Positions 7,789 to 18,102 of a DNA stretch of 64,000 nt are shown here, in pieces (positions within the stretch are counted from its first letter, which is position 1; every line of letters begins with the position of its first letter). This DNA is from Colwellia sp. 1_MG-2023 (GTDB lineage Bacteria > Pseudomonadota > Gammaproteobacteria > Enterobacterales > Alteromonadaceae). Under the pieces are notes generated by a model. The model had not been told where the DNA came from. It saw only the letters and a program-made list of their open reading frames with translations, and did not search any database. The translations under genes and the position numbers were made by a program. The stretch lies in contig NZ_JAUOPE010000003.1 of NCBI RefSeq assembly GCF_030546755.1, forward strand, positions 124,001 through 188,000. Reading direction: 5' to 3'.

Positions 7789-9723
7789 TTAATTGGCTAA
7801 GCTAAATGAGAAGATTTTTGTCATTTTACTTTCAACCGGTTGCCCATTTACTTGAGCAGGTAAAAAGCGCCATTTCGCCATAGCATTTCTAATGGCACTT
7901 CTGAAATAGCTGACACGATTTTTTTGTTCAAAAGTTATATCTTTTACCACACCATCTGTATCAATAACAAAATTTACCGTTACATCCATCTCAATACCTC
8001 TGCGCGTTGCCGTTGATGGATATTTGGGATCGGGTGATCTTAAAATTTCAGCACTTTTTCTTGTTGGGGTGCTAGGTGCTTCTTTGGCTGTTTTTGCGGT
8101 TGAAATTGTATATATAGGTCGAGGTTTCAAAATGTTATCGCTTGATGTTTCAGCAATATTCAAATTTACTTCTTCTAATAAAGGCTTCTCGTTCAAAGCT
8201 GCAACCTGTGACGAATAAGGATTACTCATTTTTGATTGCTTATTTGAAGAGTCAGTGCGATCGAAGGCTAATTCTGATATGGATTTTTCATGTTGAGTCG
8301 TTAATAACGACTCTGTTTTAGACTCACTACTTACTTGTTTAGTGACGTGTGCAGTTGACTGAGTAATGATAGCGTTCGCTTGTTGTTTTTGTTTGTTCAA
8401 TGAAACATTTTGTTTGCTTGTACTCTTGGCGTCAAAAGTTTGATTTGCTTTATTGTTAATGGTTTTAGCAAGTAATTGAGTCTTAACGTCAGCCGAGTTG
8501 CTGATAACTGTCGATGACTTCTGTGGTGCTACTATTTGCACGGTTTTGTTGTTTTCTGCTTGCTCATTATTTTTTTGCTCTTGTTTTAACAGCATTTGAG
8601 CAATAGAGGTTGACGATAAATTAGCAGCATTGGTGGGTTGTTGTTTAAAGATATCGTTAGCGGTCTTAAAGAACGAAATGCGCCCAGATGTGAAATCGAT
8701 TACCGTGGTATTTAAGTATGGTTTAATGGCGACAATTAAGACAGAAAATATAATTAAAACGGAAGCTAAGAATTTGCCCGAATCATCATTTGATGAACAA
8801 TGATGTTGGTCAATTAACCTAACAACGCGCTGTTTTAAATCACCACCTGAAGCCGCCATTGCCATGTTGGGTATTGCGTGATGACGATGTGTCTGACATA
8901 AATTTGCCGTATCAGCTAAGGTATGAGCATAGGCAATTGGACTGCCTGCTACATTCACGGCAATATCATCACTACAGTATTCTCTTTCATTGCGCATTTG
9001 TTTCGATATCCATAAAACCGCCGGGTGAAAAAACAGTAATGTTTCAATGATTGTTTGGAAAAAATTGACTAAATAATCGTGGCGACGAATATGTGCTAAT
9101 TCGTGTAAAATTAACATGTCTAGCTGAGAAGGGGTTAAACCAGATAACATCGAAGCAGGTATTAAAATAACGGGTTTTAACCAACCAATTGCCATTGGAA
9201 TATCGGTTTTCAGTGAAATCAATAAGCGTGGTGTTTTAGGTAAATTAATCTTTTTTACCAATTCTTCGAAACGTTGTTGTAAAGCCGCTTCTGCGCTTAC
9301 GGTACCTTGTTTAGGTAACTGATTTACGTTGTATAATTCAATGGTTAATTTTGTTGCTAAAAAAGTAACGATAGTAAACCACAAAATAGACACGTAAGGC
9401 AGCGCTTCGAATATGTCTTGGTACCAATGGATTGCTTCATTGTTCGCTAATATTGCAGTACTCATCATGTAAGGCGTTGGGTCTGCTTGAGTCGTTAATT
9501 GAACATAATTCGGCTGATATATTGCAAAATAAGTTACGATAGGAACGATTAAGCAGGAAATCATCGCAATGGCTGATAAAGTATAGCGAGTTCTAGAGTG
9601 CTGATGAGGCGTAAGAATTAAAAGAAATTTTAATGATAGCGCAATCAAGCATCCCTGCCATAAAAAATGGATCAGGGTTAAGGCTAAATTATATAATAAG
9701 GGGCTACTTATTACGCTTTCCAT
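7789..9723 (-). CDS. BlaR1/MecR1-like M56 membrane metallopeptidase with TonB C-terminal domain
   Basis: Membrane protein of 644 residues. The N-terminal half has helices at about 10-36, 50-70 and 108-130 and a zinc-protease site HELAH (207-211), with a likely third ligand Glu247 in NEREYCSDD; this is the M56 (BlaR1) family, which cleaves partner BlaI-type repressors on signal. A further helix at about 317-338 is followed by a long low-complexity Gln/Asn/Ser/Lys linker. The last about 80 residues form a TonB C-terminal domain (VTVNFVIDTDGVVKDI...MAKWRFLPAQVNGQPV). There is no penicillin-binding sensor domain as in BlaR1, so the signal differs. It follows the blaI-like gene with a 33-base gap. 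Confidence 0.88.
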   Translation of the reverse strand: MESVISSPLLYNLALTLIHFLWQGCLIALSLKFLLILTPHQHSRTRYTLSAIAMISCLIVPIVTYFAIYQPNYVQLTTQADPTPYMMSTAILANNEAIHWYQDIFEALPYVSILWFTIVTFLATKLTIELYNVNQLPKQGTVSAEAALQQRFEELVKKINLPKTPRLLISLKTDIPMAIGWLKPVILIPASMLSGLTPSQLDMLILHELAHIRRHDYLVNFFQTIIETLLFFHPAVLWISKQMRNEREYCSDDIAVNVAGSPIAYAHTLADTANLCQTHRHHAIPNMAMAASGGDLKQRVVRLIDQHHCSSNDDSGKFLASVLIIFSVLIVAIKPYLNTTVIDFTSGRISFFKTANDIFKQQPTNAANLSSTSIAQMLLKQEQKNNEQAENNKTVQIVAPQKSSTVISNSADVKTQLLAKTINNKANQTFDAKSTSKQNVSLNKQKQQANAIITQSTAHVTKQVSSESKTESLLTTQHEKSISELAFDRTDSSNKQSKMSNPYSSQVAALNEKPLLEEVNLNIAETSSDNILKPRPIYTISTAKTAKEAPSTPTRKSAEILRSPDPKYPSTATRRGIEMDVTVNFVIDTDGVVKDITFEQKNRVSYFRSAIRNAMAKWRFLPAQVNGQPVESKMTKIFSFSLAN

Positions 9724-9756
9724 TATGGTCCTTGAAATTAATATGCTAAGACTTTG

Positions 9757-10152
9757 TTATTGCTCTTGTTCTTGTTCTTCTATCTCATTTAATAACTGAC
9801 GAATATCAGCAATTTCTTCTTTACTTGTTGAGTTATTTAACGCACGCATCACAAGTTTAGAAGTTGAGCCACCAAATGCTTTACTCACTAAATCTTTCAG
9901 TAAAGATGATTGAGTAAAGGTTTCACTGTTTGCTGCCGCATAAACATGAGCCCGATTACTTTCATCACGAATAACTAATGCTTTTTCATGCATTATTTGT
10001 AAAATTTTTAGTACTGTCGTATAACCAGTTTTTTGAGTTTCACTCACGGTTTCATGTACTTGTCTAACTGTAGCAGGGCCTAATTTCCAAAGAATATTCA
10101 GTAAGGTAAGTTCTGCTTCAGTTGGCTTGATATCATTATTATCTCGAGCCAT
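9757..10152 (-). CDS. BlaI/MecI/CopY-family transcriptional repressor
   Basis: Winged-helix repressor of 131 residues. Typical segments are LTLLNILWKLGPATVRQVHETVSE in the first helices and KTGYTTVLKILQIMHEKALVIRDES for the recognition helix and wing. The C-terminal dimerisation region is followed by an acidic Glu/Gln tail. Family members are cut by a BlaR1-like M56 protease; the next gene encodes one, so the two form a signal-responsive pair. The target beyond its own promoter is unknown; no beta-lactamase gene is nearby. An inverted repeat about 50 bases upstream is a possible operator. Confidence 0.9.
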   Translation of the reverse strand: MARDNNDIKPTEAELTLLNILWKLGPATVRQVHETVSETQKTGYTTVLKILQIMHEKALVIRDESNRAHVYAAANSETFTQSSLLKDLVSKAFGGSTSKLVMRALNNSTSKEEIADIRQLLNEIEEQEQEQ

Positions 10153-10201
10153 TAAAATTCCTCAATGCATGATCTGATAAATTGCTTTATTACAATTATA
10201 T

Positions 10202-10217
10202 TACGAACTTAATCGTA
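10202..10217. promoter_or_regulatory. Candidate operator of the BlaI-like repressor
   Basis: Inverted repeat TACGA-N6-TCGTA about 50 bases upstream of the blaI-like start. BlaI/MecI repressors bind dyads in their own promoters, so autoregulation is plausible. The half-site is not the classical TACA/TGTA, and the match is by position and symmetry only. Confidence 0.35.
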
Positions 10218-10319
10218 TCTCGTGTTGATAAAATGAGCAACTATAAATATTAATTTATTTTATTTTTTCTTTAACGTATTAAATTTCAATAGGTTATGAC
10301 TGTTGTTGAAAATAAATGT

Positions 10320-11054
10320 TTAATTATCGTTACAATTATTTAAGTAATTTCTTACTTTTTTTGGAAAATTAGTAAAGATTGCATCAACTTTTATTTGTTG
10401 GCAATAATCTATATCTTCTTGTCTATCTACAGTATATACCCACACTTCTAATCCTAATTGATGAGCGTTAGTCACCAGTGCTTGATCTAGGCATTCTATC
10501 GATGGATTAACGGCTGAACACTTTAATGCTTTTGCAAAACTGGCATATTCTATCGGGTTATGGGCAATTAATGCGGCGGTGACAATATCCGGCAAGATGC
10601 ATTTACTTTGTTTAATGATGTGATGGTTAAAGGATGATAAAACAAATTGTTGTGCTGAAAAACCGTGTTGTTCAATCGCTTGATTAATCTGTGATTTCAG
10701 TGCAGATAATTGTGCACTTATTATCGCAGTATCACTACCATTAGACTTTATTTCAATATTAACTAGTGTACGTCCAGCAATTGTCCTGAGCGCCTGTGAA
10801 AGTGTAATTAACCTTTGTTCTTGACCTAAAGACAGCTCAGTTAATTCAGCAAGAGAGTATTGACTAAAATGGCCTTTGCTATTTGTTGTGTTATCTAAAT
10901 AGCTATCGTGAAGGACGATAAATTGCTGACTGTGAGTATGAAAACGCACATCGAGCTCAATGCCATCCGCTTTTTGTAAAATGGCTTGTTCAAAGGCAAG
11001 TAATGAATTTTCTGGAAATTCACCGCTCGCCCCTCGATGAGCAATTATTTTCAT
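10320..11054 (-). CDS. Glycerophosphodiester phosphodiesterase
   Basis: Cytoplasmic GDPD-fold enzyme of 244 residues that hydrolyses deacylated phospholipids to glycerol 3-phosphate and an alcohol. The catalytic start [17 protein letters not shown] contains the general acid/base His and the Arg. Metal ligands are in GIELDVRF and [12 protein letters not shown], with VNIEIKSN and [14 protein letters not shown] further on. No signal peptide, so it is UgpQ-like rather than GlpQ-like. Its ATG overlaps the psd stop codon by four bases, so the two are translationally coupled; both act on phospholipids. Confidence 0.93.
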   Translation of the reverse strand: MKIIAHRGASGEFPENSLLAFEQAILQKADGIELDVRFHTHSQQFIVLHDSYLDNTTNSKGHFSQYSLAELTELSLGQEQRLITLSQALRTIAGRTLVNIEIKSNGSDTAIISAQLSALKSQINQAIEQHGFSAQQFVLSSFNHHIIKQSKCILPDIVTAALIAHNPIEYASFAKALKCSAVNPSIECLDQALVTNAHQLGLEVWVYTVDRQEDIDYCQQIKVDAIFTNFPKKVRNYLNNCNDN

Positions 11055-11932
11055 TTTTCGTGTTTATCAACAATGATGTCTGCGAAATGTTCACCTAAAC
11101 GCGTCACTGTTTCAGGGCCGGCAGTTTCATTGAAGTTGATCATATTAGGTGAAAAAGTAGCTACGACTGTAGAGCCTAATTTAAATCGGCCCATTTCATC
11201 ACCTTTGTTTAAGCGAATCGCATCAATGCCATCAGCAGGGTACGTCCACCTAAAAATATCTTTTCCTGCTGGCGGGGTAATAGTGCCTGCCCAGGTTGTT
11301 TCGATACTAGCAACAATGGTTGCACCTACTAATACCATAGCTAATTGACCATGCTCGGTATCAAAAATGGTCACTACACGCTCATTTCGGGCAAATAATC
11401 CGGGTACATTGTTTGCCGTTAATGGGTTAACTGAAAATAGCTCTCCGGGTACATAAATCATTTCACGCAGTGTGCCACTCATTGGCATGTGAATGCGATG
11501 ATAGTCTTTTGGTGCAAGATATATACAAGAAAATTTTCCACCTTGAAAAGGTGCGGCGGTAGCTGAATCACCTCCTAATAAACTGGTTAAACTATAATTG
11601 AACCCTTTCGCTTGAATTAATTGACCATCAATAATATCGCCTTGCTGACTGATCGCTCCGTCAACGGGGTAGCATAAAGTCATGTTATTATCGTCAATGG
11701 TACGCGCGCCATCATCGAGTTCGCGAGTGAAAAAGTCATTAAAAGTTTTAAAATCTTCGGCATTTTTAAGTTTAGCTTCACTCATGTTGATATCGTAAGC
11801 TTTGATAAACGAACGAATGGCTCTGGTGGTTAACCAACCCGCTTCGGCAGCAGCAAATTTTCCTACTAAGCGTGAAAGGCCGTGTTTTGGCATGATATAT
11901 TGTAATGCTATTTTTAACTTATCTAATGACAC
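11051..11932 (-). CDS. psd: Phosphatidylserine decarboxylase proenzyme
   Basis: Makes phosphatidylethanolamine from phosphatidylserine at the inner membrane. The 293-residue precursor ends with the self-cleavage motif LGST (in FKLGSTVV), whose Ser becomes the pyruvoyl cofactor. Other family marks are [27 protein letters not shown] and [24 protein letters not shown]. The start is GTG at 11932, preceded by AAGGAAAC. It follows rsgA on the same strand with a 41-base gap, the order found in many gammaproteobacteria (rsgA-psd). Confidence 0.97.
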   Translation of the reverse strand: MSLDKLKIALQYIMPKHGLSRLVGKFAAAEAGWLTTRAIRSFIKAYDINMSEAKLKNAEDFKTFNDFFTRELDDGARTIDDNNMTLCYPVDGAISQQGDIIDGQLIQAKGFNYSLTSLLGGDSATAAPFQGGKFSCIYLAPKDYHRIHMPMSGTLREMIYVPGELFSVNPLTANNVPGLFARNERVVTIFDTEHGQLAMVLVGATIVASIETTWAGTITPPAGKDIFRWTYPADGIDAIRLNKGDEMGRFKLGSTVVATFSPNMINFNETAGPETVTRLGEHFADIIVDKHEK

Positions 11933-11973
11933 TGATGTTTCCTTAAGTTACATACTTTTAATTATTGTTGGGT

Positions 11974-13011
11974 TTAATCGTTGAAACGAGTGGTAAGCGT
12001 GTTTTCATTTAAGCTGGCTAAAATTCGTTGAAAACTTGCTAATCGCTTAGGGTGAATTTTATTGTCTTCTACAGCTGCCACTAAAGCACAACCGGGATCT
12101 GTTTGATGTTTACAGTCTCTGAATTTACATAGACCGAGAAAATCTTTAAATTCGATAAAACCGTTGCAGACTTGTTCTGGCGTTAAATGCCATAAACCAA
12201 ATTCTCGAATACCAGGAGAGTCAATTAAGTCGCCTCCATCTTCAAAATGATAAAGGCGGGCCACGGTAGTTGTATGTTGCCCTAATCCTGAGTTTTCTGA
12301 CACTTCTTGGGTAACTACCGCTAATTCAGGCATTAAACTGTTAGTAAGTGTTGACTTACCAACGCCTGATTGACCTACAAAAACACTGGTGTTGGCTTTG
12401 AGCTGCTGTTTTAATTGCTCAATACCATCTTGTGTTTTGTTACTGACATAAATGATTTGATAACCAATGGCTCGATAAATATCTAATTGTTGTTCAATTT
12501 CATTTTGGTTTTCGCTGTCTAATAAATCAGTTTTATTCAGCACGATAACTGGTTTAATTTGGGTGTCTTCGGCAGCCACCAAATAACGATCGATAATGTC
12601 AGCATTAAAAGCAGGCAACACTGATGAAACAATTAAAATTTGACTAATATTGGCTGCAATAGGTTTTACGCCATCATAAACATCTGGTCTACTTAAAACC
12701 GATTCTCTTTCATGCACCGCTTCGATAACACCAGAAATGCTATGTTCGGTTGCTTTTCCTTGTCGCCAAAGCACTTTGTCACCACAGATTATTGAACCAA
12801 TACTACGACGCATATTACAACGAAATATTTCGCCATCGCTTGCTTCAACATCGGCATGCTGACCAAAGCGACTGATCACAGTGCCAAGTTGCGCTTCTCC
12901 GAGTTCGTCATCTTGCCAATCAATTTGCTCAACTTTGTTGCGCAGTTTTTTAGCTTGATTGGCTTTAATGCGTCTGACTTGGCCTTTGGTTAATTTTTTA
13001 GCTTTTGCCAC
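11974..13011 (-). CDS. rsgA: Small ribosomal subunit biogenesis GTPase RsgA
   Basis: Circularly permuted GTPase that assists 30S maturation, 345 residues. An OB-fold N-domain (about 40-110) precedes the GTPase with motifs in permuted order: G4 NKTD, G1 GQSGVGKS, G2 GLGQHTTT and G3 DSPG. The C-terminal zinc knuckle has [14 protein letters not shown]. The start is GTG ([14 protein letters not shown]), matching the family N-terminus. It is divergent from orn, a common arrangement, with 160 bp between. Confidence 0.97.
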   Translation of the reverse strand: MAKAKKLTKGQVRRIKANQAKKLRNKVEQIDWQDDELGEAQLGTVISRFGQHADVEASDGEIFRCNMRRSIGSIICGDKVLWRQGKATEHSISGVIEAVHERESVLSRPDVYDGVKPIAANISQILIVSSVLPAFNADIIDRYLVAAEDTQIKPVIVLNKTDLLDSENQNEIEQQLDIYRAIGYQIIYVSNKTQDGIEQLKQQLKANTSVFVGQSGVGKSTLTNSLMPELAVVTQEVSENSGLGQHTTTVARLYHFEDGGDLIDSPGIREFGLWHLTPEQVCNGFIEFKDFLGLCKFRDCKHQTDPGCALVAAVEDNKIHPKRLASFQRILASLNENTLTTRFND

Positions 13012-13171
13012 AAGAATTTTTCATTATTTGTAAAGTTAATTTATAGTAGTGAACGACAAAGTATTTTTATCGAGATTAATTCTCACGTATTATACTGATA
13101 AAATCATCATTCATCTAATTACTTGTCATAAAGTCGTTTTATGATCTGTAAAGTGTCATTAAGGGAAGTGT

Positions 13172-13717
13172 ATGTCTTTGAATAAGACAAATTTAATTTG
13201 GTTAGATTTAGAAATGACAGGGTTAGAGCCTGAGCATGATGTAATTTTAGAAATCGCCAGTATTGTCACCGATAGTCAATTGAACATTCTCGCCGAAGGT
13301 CCCGTGTTTGCAATACATCAATCAGACGTGGTACTAGACAATATGAGCGAATGGTGTATTGATACGCATGGAAAATCGGGGCTCACTAAACGTTGTCGTG
13401 AAAGTAACATAGATTTAGCGACGGCTAGCGCTGAAACCATTAAGTTTATTGAGCAATATGTTCCTAAAGGTCAATCACCTATGTGTGGCAATAGTATTGG
13501 TCAAGATCGTCGTTTTATTAATAAATATATGCCTGAATTTGAAGATTATTTTCATTACCGCAACTTAGATGTCAGTACAGTGAAAGAGTTAGCACGACGT
13601 TGGAAACCAGAAGTATTAGATAAAGTAGTGAAAAAAGGTGTTCATTTAGCTTTAGATGATATTCGAGAATCTATTGCCGAATTGAAAGTGTATCGCGAAC
13701 ATTTTTTCTCGATTTAA
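13172..13717 (+). CDS. orn: Oligoribonuclease
   Basis: DEDD-family 3'-5' exoribonuclease that degrades two- to five-nucleotide RNAs, including pGpG from cyclic di-GMP turnover. Its 181 residues are the usual length. Motifs: [20 protein letters not shown] (first acidic pair), [25 protein letters not shown] and [15 protein letters not shown] with the catalytic His-Asp. ATG start after AAGGGAAG. The stop codon lies at the edge of a short direct-repeat array. Confidence 0.98.
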   Translation: MSLNKTNLIWLDLEMTGLEPEHDVILEIASIVTDSQLNILAEGPVFAIHQSDVVLDNMSEWCIDTHGKSGLTKRCRESNIDLATASAETIKFIEQYVPKGQSPMCGNSIGQDRRFINKYMPEFEDYFHYRNLDVSTVKELARRWKPEVLDKVVKKGVHLALDDIRESIAELKVYREHFFSI

Positions 13718-13752
13718 TTATCAATTAAATTATCAATTAAATTATCGGTTTA
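13717..13752. repeat. 12-bp direct repeat, three copies
   Basis: ATTATCAATTAA occurs twice in tandem (13717-13728 and 13729-13740), followed by a degenerate third copy (13741-13752). The first copy starts on the last base of the orn stop. Probably slippage in AT-rich DNA. Confidence 0.7.
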
Positions 13753-13798
13753 ACTATCGAATTTTTAATTGATTGTTACTGTATCATCTACAAATACT

Positions 13799-13820
13799 AA
13801 AGCACTGAGGTGCTTTTTTT
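13799..13820 (+). terminator. Rho-independent terminator of orn
   Basis: Perfect 7-bp stem AAAGCAC/GTGCTTT with a TGAG loop (13799-13816), followed by further Ts. Confidence 0.8.
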
Positions 13821-13890
13821 ATAAATATCACTTGCAGGTCAGACCAGTTCGATCAACAATTTAAACAATCAATCATTAAGAGAGTGAATT

Positions 13891-14376
13891 ATGTCTAATC
13901 GTTTTAGCCGTTTTATTAATAAAGTAAATTATGCGCCGAAGAAATTACGACCATTCATACTAACGAAATTTTTTTGCTCTACTGTGAAGTTTGCCGGAAC
14001 GACCGGAATAAACATTAAATCTGTTTCTCATGAACAAGTAGAAATCACGTTAGCAAATAAGAAAAAAGTACAAAATCACATTGGTGGTGTACATGCCGTA
14101 GCGGCAGCTTTATTGGCTGAGTCAGCTACCGGAATTGTTTTTGGCATGAATGTGCCAGACGGCAGTGTTCCTTTATTGAAGTCGATGAACATTGAATATC
14201 AGCGCCGCATGCAAGGGAGTTTAACCGCGATTGCCAAGATTTCCGAAGCGCAACGACAAACCATTTTACAACAAGAAAAAGGCGATATGGTGATTGCCGT
14301 GGAGATAACGGATGAATCAAACGAACAACCAATCGTATGCAAAATGGATTGGGCTTGGGTAAAAAAACGACGTTAA
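13891..14376 (+). CDS. Hotdog-fold thioesterase-like protein (DUF4442)
   Basis: 161-residue cytoplasmic protein resembling the DUF4442/PaaI-type hotdog group. A central long helix region (NHIGGVHAVAAALLAESATGIV) is followed by the beta strands SMNIEYQRRMQGSLTAIAKIS and MVIAVEITDESNEQPIVCKMDWAWVKK. In this group the helix-associated His-Gly segment and acidic residue contribute to acyl-CoA hydrolysis, so a thioesterase role is likely but the substrate is unknown. It stands alone between the orn terminator and the large sensor-like gene. Confidence 0.75.
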   Translation: MSNRFSRFINKVNYAPKKLRPFILTKFFCSTVKFAGTTGINIKSVSHEQVEITLANKKKVQNHIGGVHAVAAALLAESATGIVFGMNVPDGSVPLLKSMNIEYQRRMQGSLTAIAKISEAQRQTILQQEKGDMVIAVEITDESNEQPIVCKMDWAWVKKRR

Positions 14377-14511
14377 TCCGTTCGCTTTCAGGCAAAGTTG
14401 CTTATTCTGATAAATCCCTTTGATTCTTGCTAATAAATCCCTAAACTGGAGGACATTATTTTATTGTCATGTACGTATAAGTACGTCTAGCTATAGGTAG
14501 TTTTAGCAAGT

Positions 14512-17500
14512 ATGGATTCTTCGACTCCTTTTTCTCAGCAATTAACACCACGCATATTTGCCATATTTGGTTTTTCCTTATTCTCGTTAATATTAGCGCT
14601 TTGGTTATTTCAGTATCGAGAACAACAAGTTGATACATTAATAAATGAGCACCTACCTGCAATTGAAAAAAGCTATTTACAACAAGCAAAATATATTGAA
14701 ATTAATGATCTGCTTGCCACGATTATTAACAATACAACATCAAAAAGCTTACTTGAAAATCATCAATTATTTTTAACTAAACTAGCTGAATTGAAACGCT
14801 TATCTGTTAAGCAAGCGCGTGTTGTTGAATCAATCATACTTTCCGAAAAAGCAGAACAAGAAAACATTAAACGACTCACGAATAATCATCAGCGTAATAC
14901 GTTGCTACGACAAAGCAGTGTGATTCAGTTACAACTTGTTTTAGGTGAATTAAATAAAGAGATAGCAGATAAAACAAGCCAACAAGCAAAATTATTACAA
15001 CAGATTAATCAAGATAAAGTCACCGACAAAGTTACTGCCTCACGGGCAAAAGCTCACGCTAACTTAACAGAAGTAGTGAATTTATTAAGTCAGACATCGC
15101 TTGCGGTAAAAAATACCGAGGTTTTGTTTAGTCGTCTAAATTTACAATATTCATTGGATGAGTTTAATTTTTTTGCTGACGAGTTATTACAAACTCTTGC
15201 TTTGTGGGAGCCTCAATTTCAAGCATTTGATGACAATAATGAACTAACTACACCCTTATTAAATGTCTTGTATAAATTAAATCAATTATTATTTGTTGAG
15301 CAAAATGCCTTAGCAAAATGGCGTGGTCATCTTCGATTATCTCAGGCTTATTTTCAGCGATTGCAAGAGCAGCAATTACAACTTAAAAACCTTCGTAATG
15401 ACCTTGCTTTGCCTGTGAATACAACTCAATTAATGCCGAGTGTTTTTGAATCGCTTGTCATTGGCGATTCAGCCATTACCGTAAAACATTTACAGCTCAT
15501 AATTTTTTCTATTTTTATCTTGTTAATGATTATTTTGTGGGGGTTATTGAGCCAGCTAAAAAAACGCATTAAACAACAAAATGTAGCTTGTGTAGATCAT
15601 GTTAAAAATACATTAGCGGGAGAAAAAGTCGATAAAACAAGCCTTGTTTCCGCGGAAGAAAACCAACTCGTCGCATTAGTGGAAAATGTAGTGCATCCCT
15701 TACATAGTGAAAATGACTATCAAGCATTGAGCTACGAGTTAAATAAGCTTCAAAAGAATATTTTTGAACAAGCGAAATTGGCGTTTTATGTGTTAAGTGA
15801 TGATATAAATTCACAAGGTAATGCGTTCGCTCGGCAATTAATTTTTTCACAAGAGAAAACTAATAAACACTGGCAACACGCTTTTTCTTTTTCAGCATTA
15901 AAAACAATTATTAAAGCCGGCCACCAAGCAGAGCGTGATAAACGTACTGTTCAATGTGAAGTAAAAAGTCGCGCCAATCAACTCATCACGCTCACTATTT
16001 TTAAACAAAATAATGTATGGCAAGGCACTATTTGGGTAAATGACACTCAAGCAGAATTAATTGAGCAAATTGAAAGTTTACAACTACAGCTCAGTTCACA
16101 ACAATTAACGCATCGACAATCATGGCTAGATAGTACTGAAAAACTGAATAACATGCTGATCAGAACTATGCTGCAAAGTCAGAATGTCTCTATTGGAACG
16201 AATGTAACTTCGTTACAAGTATATCGTCAGTTAACAAGAATTTTGGATTGGAATAGTCAATTGCAAATGAATGTTGAATTGCAAGATGAAGGAAGCGTTC
16301 AAACCTTCACTGATGTCGAGACAAAAAATGAACTGTTTGTACTGTGTCACAATATAATGGTTGAAGCCAATCAACAACGTAATATGGTGCAACTAGTGGT
16401 TGATAAACGGGTGTTGTCGCGAGCCAAAGTTAACGTAAGTTTATTTCATCGAACATTAACGGCTTTGTCACGTTTGTGCTTATTAGAGCAATTTAATGCA
16501 ACTTTATGGATACGTGCCGATGTTGTCGATAAGAATTCAGGGCAGCAAATAATTTGCTTTACCTTTGACGTGATCCCACCAAAAAATATCGCTGAATTAC
16601 CTGAATTAATTACCGCTTTTATTGGTTATGATGGTAGTGATAAGGTTGTACAAAAAATTCAATATTTACACACGTTATTATCGGCAACTTATTGTAAAAA
16701 TGTAACGGCCAATATCACCGAACAAGGGTTTAAGTTGTCTGTTGAAATGCCAATAGCTTATGGTGAAAACGCAATTGAAATTGATAATAAAGCGAAAGAA
16801 ATTGATTTAAATGGAGCGGAATTTATTCTCGTAGGCAGCGGGAATACATCTATCACTAATATTGTAAACAGTGTCGAGTCTGCCAAGGGTAGTATAGAAA
16901 CTATTGAACACGTTGAACATTTGATAAAGCAATTGAATGTTAAACATTTAACAAATCATCCAATTAATGCCGTGATACTTACGTCGCAAGTGTTTAAAAG
17001 CGATGGCCATTTAATTAACCAACATTTAAATACGTTACCCAAACCTATCACGCCTAAGCTTATAGTTTTACAAGCCTCGTTTACACATGCCTTACATAGT
17101 GAAGGCTTTTTTGAATATTGTGATTCGCCATTGGAATCATTAACTTTCGTTAAATATCTTGCTGCTTTTATTGCATCAAACCAAGCCAATAATTTGCAAA
17201 TTCCTGCTGAAGTTTTTAGTCAGTATCGTTTTGCTTCGAGTCAAGTTGAGGTATTACTTGCGGTTAAGTCTGCTGAAAAATATCAACACTTTGCTCGTTT
17301 ATTACATTGGCTTGGTTTTCAAGTTCATTTGGTTTGCCAGGCTGATATTATGCTAAATCATTGGCAATCAGGGCGATATTTAATTTTGCTAACGGAGTTT
17401 GAATCGTCGCCTTTTGTCAAAATGGAAGTGGGAAAAAACGTTATTCGTGGCGTATTTTCATTGGGTGAAACCGTATTGAAAAAGGCAACGAAGCAAGAAC

Positions 17501-18090
17501 TAACTTATACACAGGCTTGGCGTCAAGCGCATATCAAAAATACATTAGACGTTCAGAATTTGGTTCAATTATTTGCACCCTGGTTAAAAGAAAAGCAGTT
17601 AGCGATACCTTTGGATAAAAAAGTAAAATCTGCTAACAAACCTGTGACTGCTCCAATAGAAAGTAGCAAGACAAGCAACTTAGCGCCTGAAATTAATGGA
17701 AAGGTGAAAGATACTGACACTTCGCGTATTGATCGTTTATTAACGGCAAATGACATTGAAGAGCATCAAGCGTTTGATCTCAACCTTTATGCCATTAATC
17801 AAGGCTCCCCTGAAATAGCTGCATTTATGCTTGATGATTATATGGAAGAAATCAATGCGGCTATTTCTGCTATTTCTCAGGCGGTGAAAGAAAAAGCTTT
17901 TCAGCATGCGTTAGAACACACGGCTGAAATTAATAAGCTGACGACTATTTTAGCCGCTCAAGATCTTAAAGAAAGTGCGGAAGAATTGGCGATAGCTTTA
18001 AATAAAAAAGCACTTCCTGAAGTAAATGCTAAACTGAAGTTAATAACTCAACAATATCAAACGTTAACTGAGTTTGTGCAACATATTTAG
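14512..18090 (+). CDS. Membrane protein resembling a degenerate hybrid histidine kinase, C-terminal HPt-like domain
   Basis: 1192 residues; I do not recognise a named orthologue. Visible layout: TM1 at about 14-33, a large coiled-coil-rich periplasmic region (about 34-326), TM2 at about 327-346, and a cytoplasmic part of about 845 residues. The cytoplasmic region has the size and order of a hybrid kinase (helical segment, ATPase-like region around 560-700, receiver-like stretches near 755-840 and 900-990). However, I find no H-box (HExxxP), no G1/G2 glycine boxes, and no receiver Asp in the usual setting. The end (about 1085-1192) is a four-helix HPt-like domain with one His (1136, in LEHTAEINKL), lacking the usual HxLKG. 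The start is ATG with only a weak AGGT upstream. It is followed closely by a DUF1289 gene and a receiver-TPR gene, so a signalling or scaffold role is inferred. Confidence 0.6.
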   Translation: MDSSTPFSQQLTPRIFAIFGFSLFSLILALWLFQYREQQVDTLINEHLPAIEKSYLQQAKYIEINDLLATIINNTTSKSLLENHQLFLTKLAELKRLSVKQARVVESIILSEKAEQENIKRLTNNHQRNTLLRQSSVIQLQLVLGELNKEIADKTSQQAKLLQQINQDKVTDKVTASRAKAHANLTEVVNLLSQTSLAVKNTEVLFSRLNLQYSLDEFNFFADELLQTLALWEPQFQAFDDNNELTTPLLNVLYKLNQLLFVEQNALAKWRGHLRLSQAYFQRLQEQQLQLKNLRNDLALPVNTTQLMPSVFESLVIGDSAITVKHLQLIIFSIFILLMIILWGLLSQLKKRIKQQNVACVDHVKNTLAGEKVDKTSLVSAEENQLVALVENVVHPLHSENDYQALSYELNKLQKNIFEQAKLAFYVLSDDINSQGNAFARQLIFSQEKTNKHWQHAFSFSALKTIIKAGHQAERDKRTVQCEVKSRANQLITLTIFKQNNVWQGTIWVNDTQAELIEQIESLQLQLSSQQLTHRQSWLDSTEKLNNMLIRTMLQSQNVSIGTNVTSLQVYRQLTRILDWNSQLQMNVELQDEGSVQTFTDVETKNELFVLCHNIMVEANQQRNMVQLVVDKRVLSRAKVNVSLFHRTLTALSRLCLLEQFNATLWIRADVVDKNSGQQIICFTFDVIPPKNIAELPELITAFIGYDGSDKVVQKIQYLHTLLSATYCKNVTANITEQGFKLSVEMPIAYGENAIEIDNKAKEIDLNGAEFILVGSGNTSITNIVNSVESAKGSIETIEHVEHLIKQLNVKHLTNHPINAVILTSQVFKSDGHLINQHLNTLPKPITPKLIVLQASFTHALHSEGFFEYCDSPLESLTFVKYLAAFIASNQANNLQIPAEVFSQYRFASSQVEVLLAVKSAEKYQHFARLLHWLGFQVHLVCQADIMLNHWQSGRYLILLTEFESSPFVKMEVGKNVIRGVFSLGETVLKKATKQELTYTQAWRQAHIKNTLDVQNLVQLFAPWLKEKQLAIPLDKKVKSANKPVTAPIESSKTSNLAPEINGKVKDTDTSRIDRLLTANDIEEHQAFDLNLYAINQGSPEIAAFMLDDYMEEINAAISAISQAVKEKAFQHALEHTAEINKLTTILAAQDLKESAEELAIALNKKALPEVNAKLKLITQQYQTLTEFVQHI

Positions 18091-18102
18091 TGTCTTTTGA
18101 TT

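Noticed and set aside
8200-8640. Low-complexity stretch that could be a broken gene or repeat
   Set aside because: It is the Gln/Asn/Ser/Lys-rich linker of the M56-TonB protein, in frame throughout.
14462-14490. Repeated TACGT near the start of the large sensor-like gene, and GGAGGA at 14448-14453
   Set aside because: The GGAGGA precedes only a three-codon frame (ATG TAC GTA TAA), and the TACGT copies form no convincing stem; no leader peptide role can be argued.
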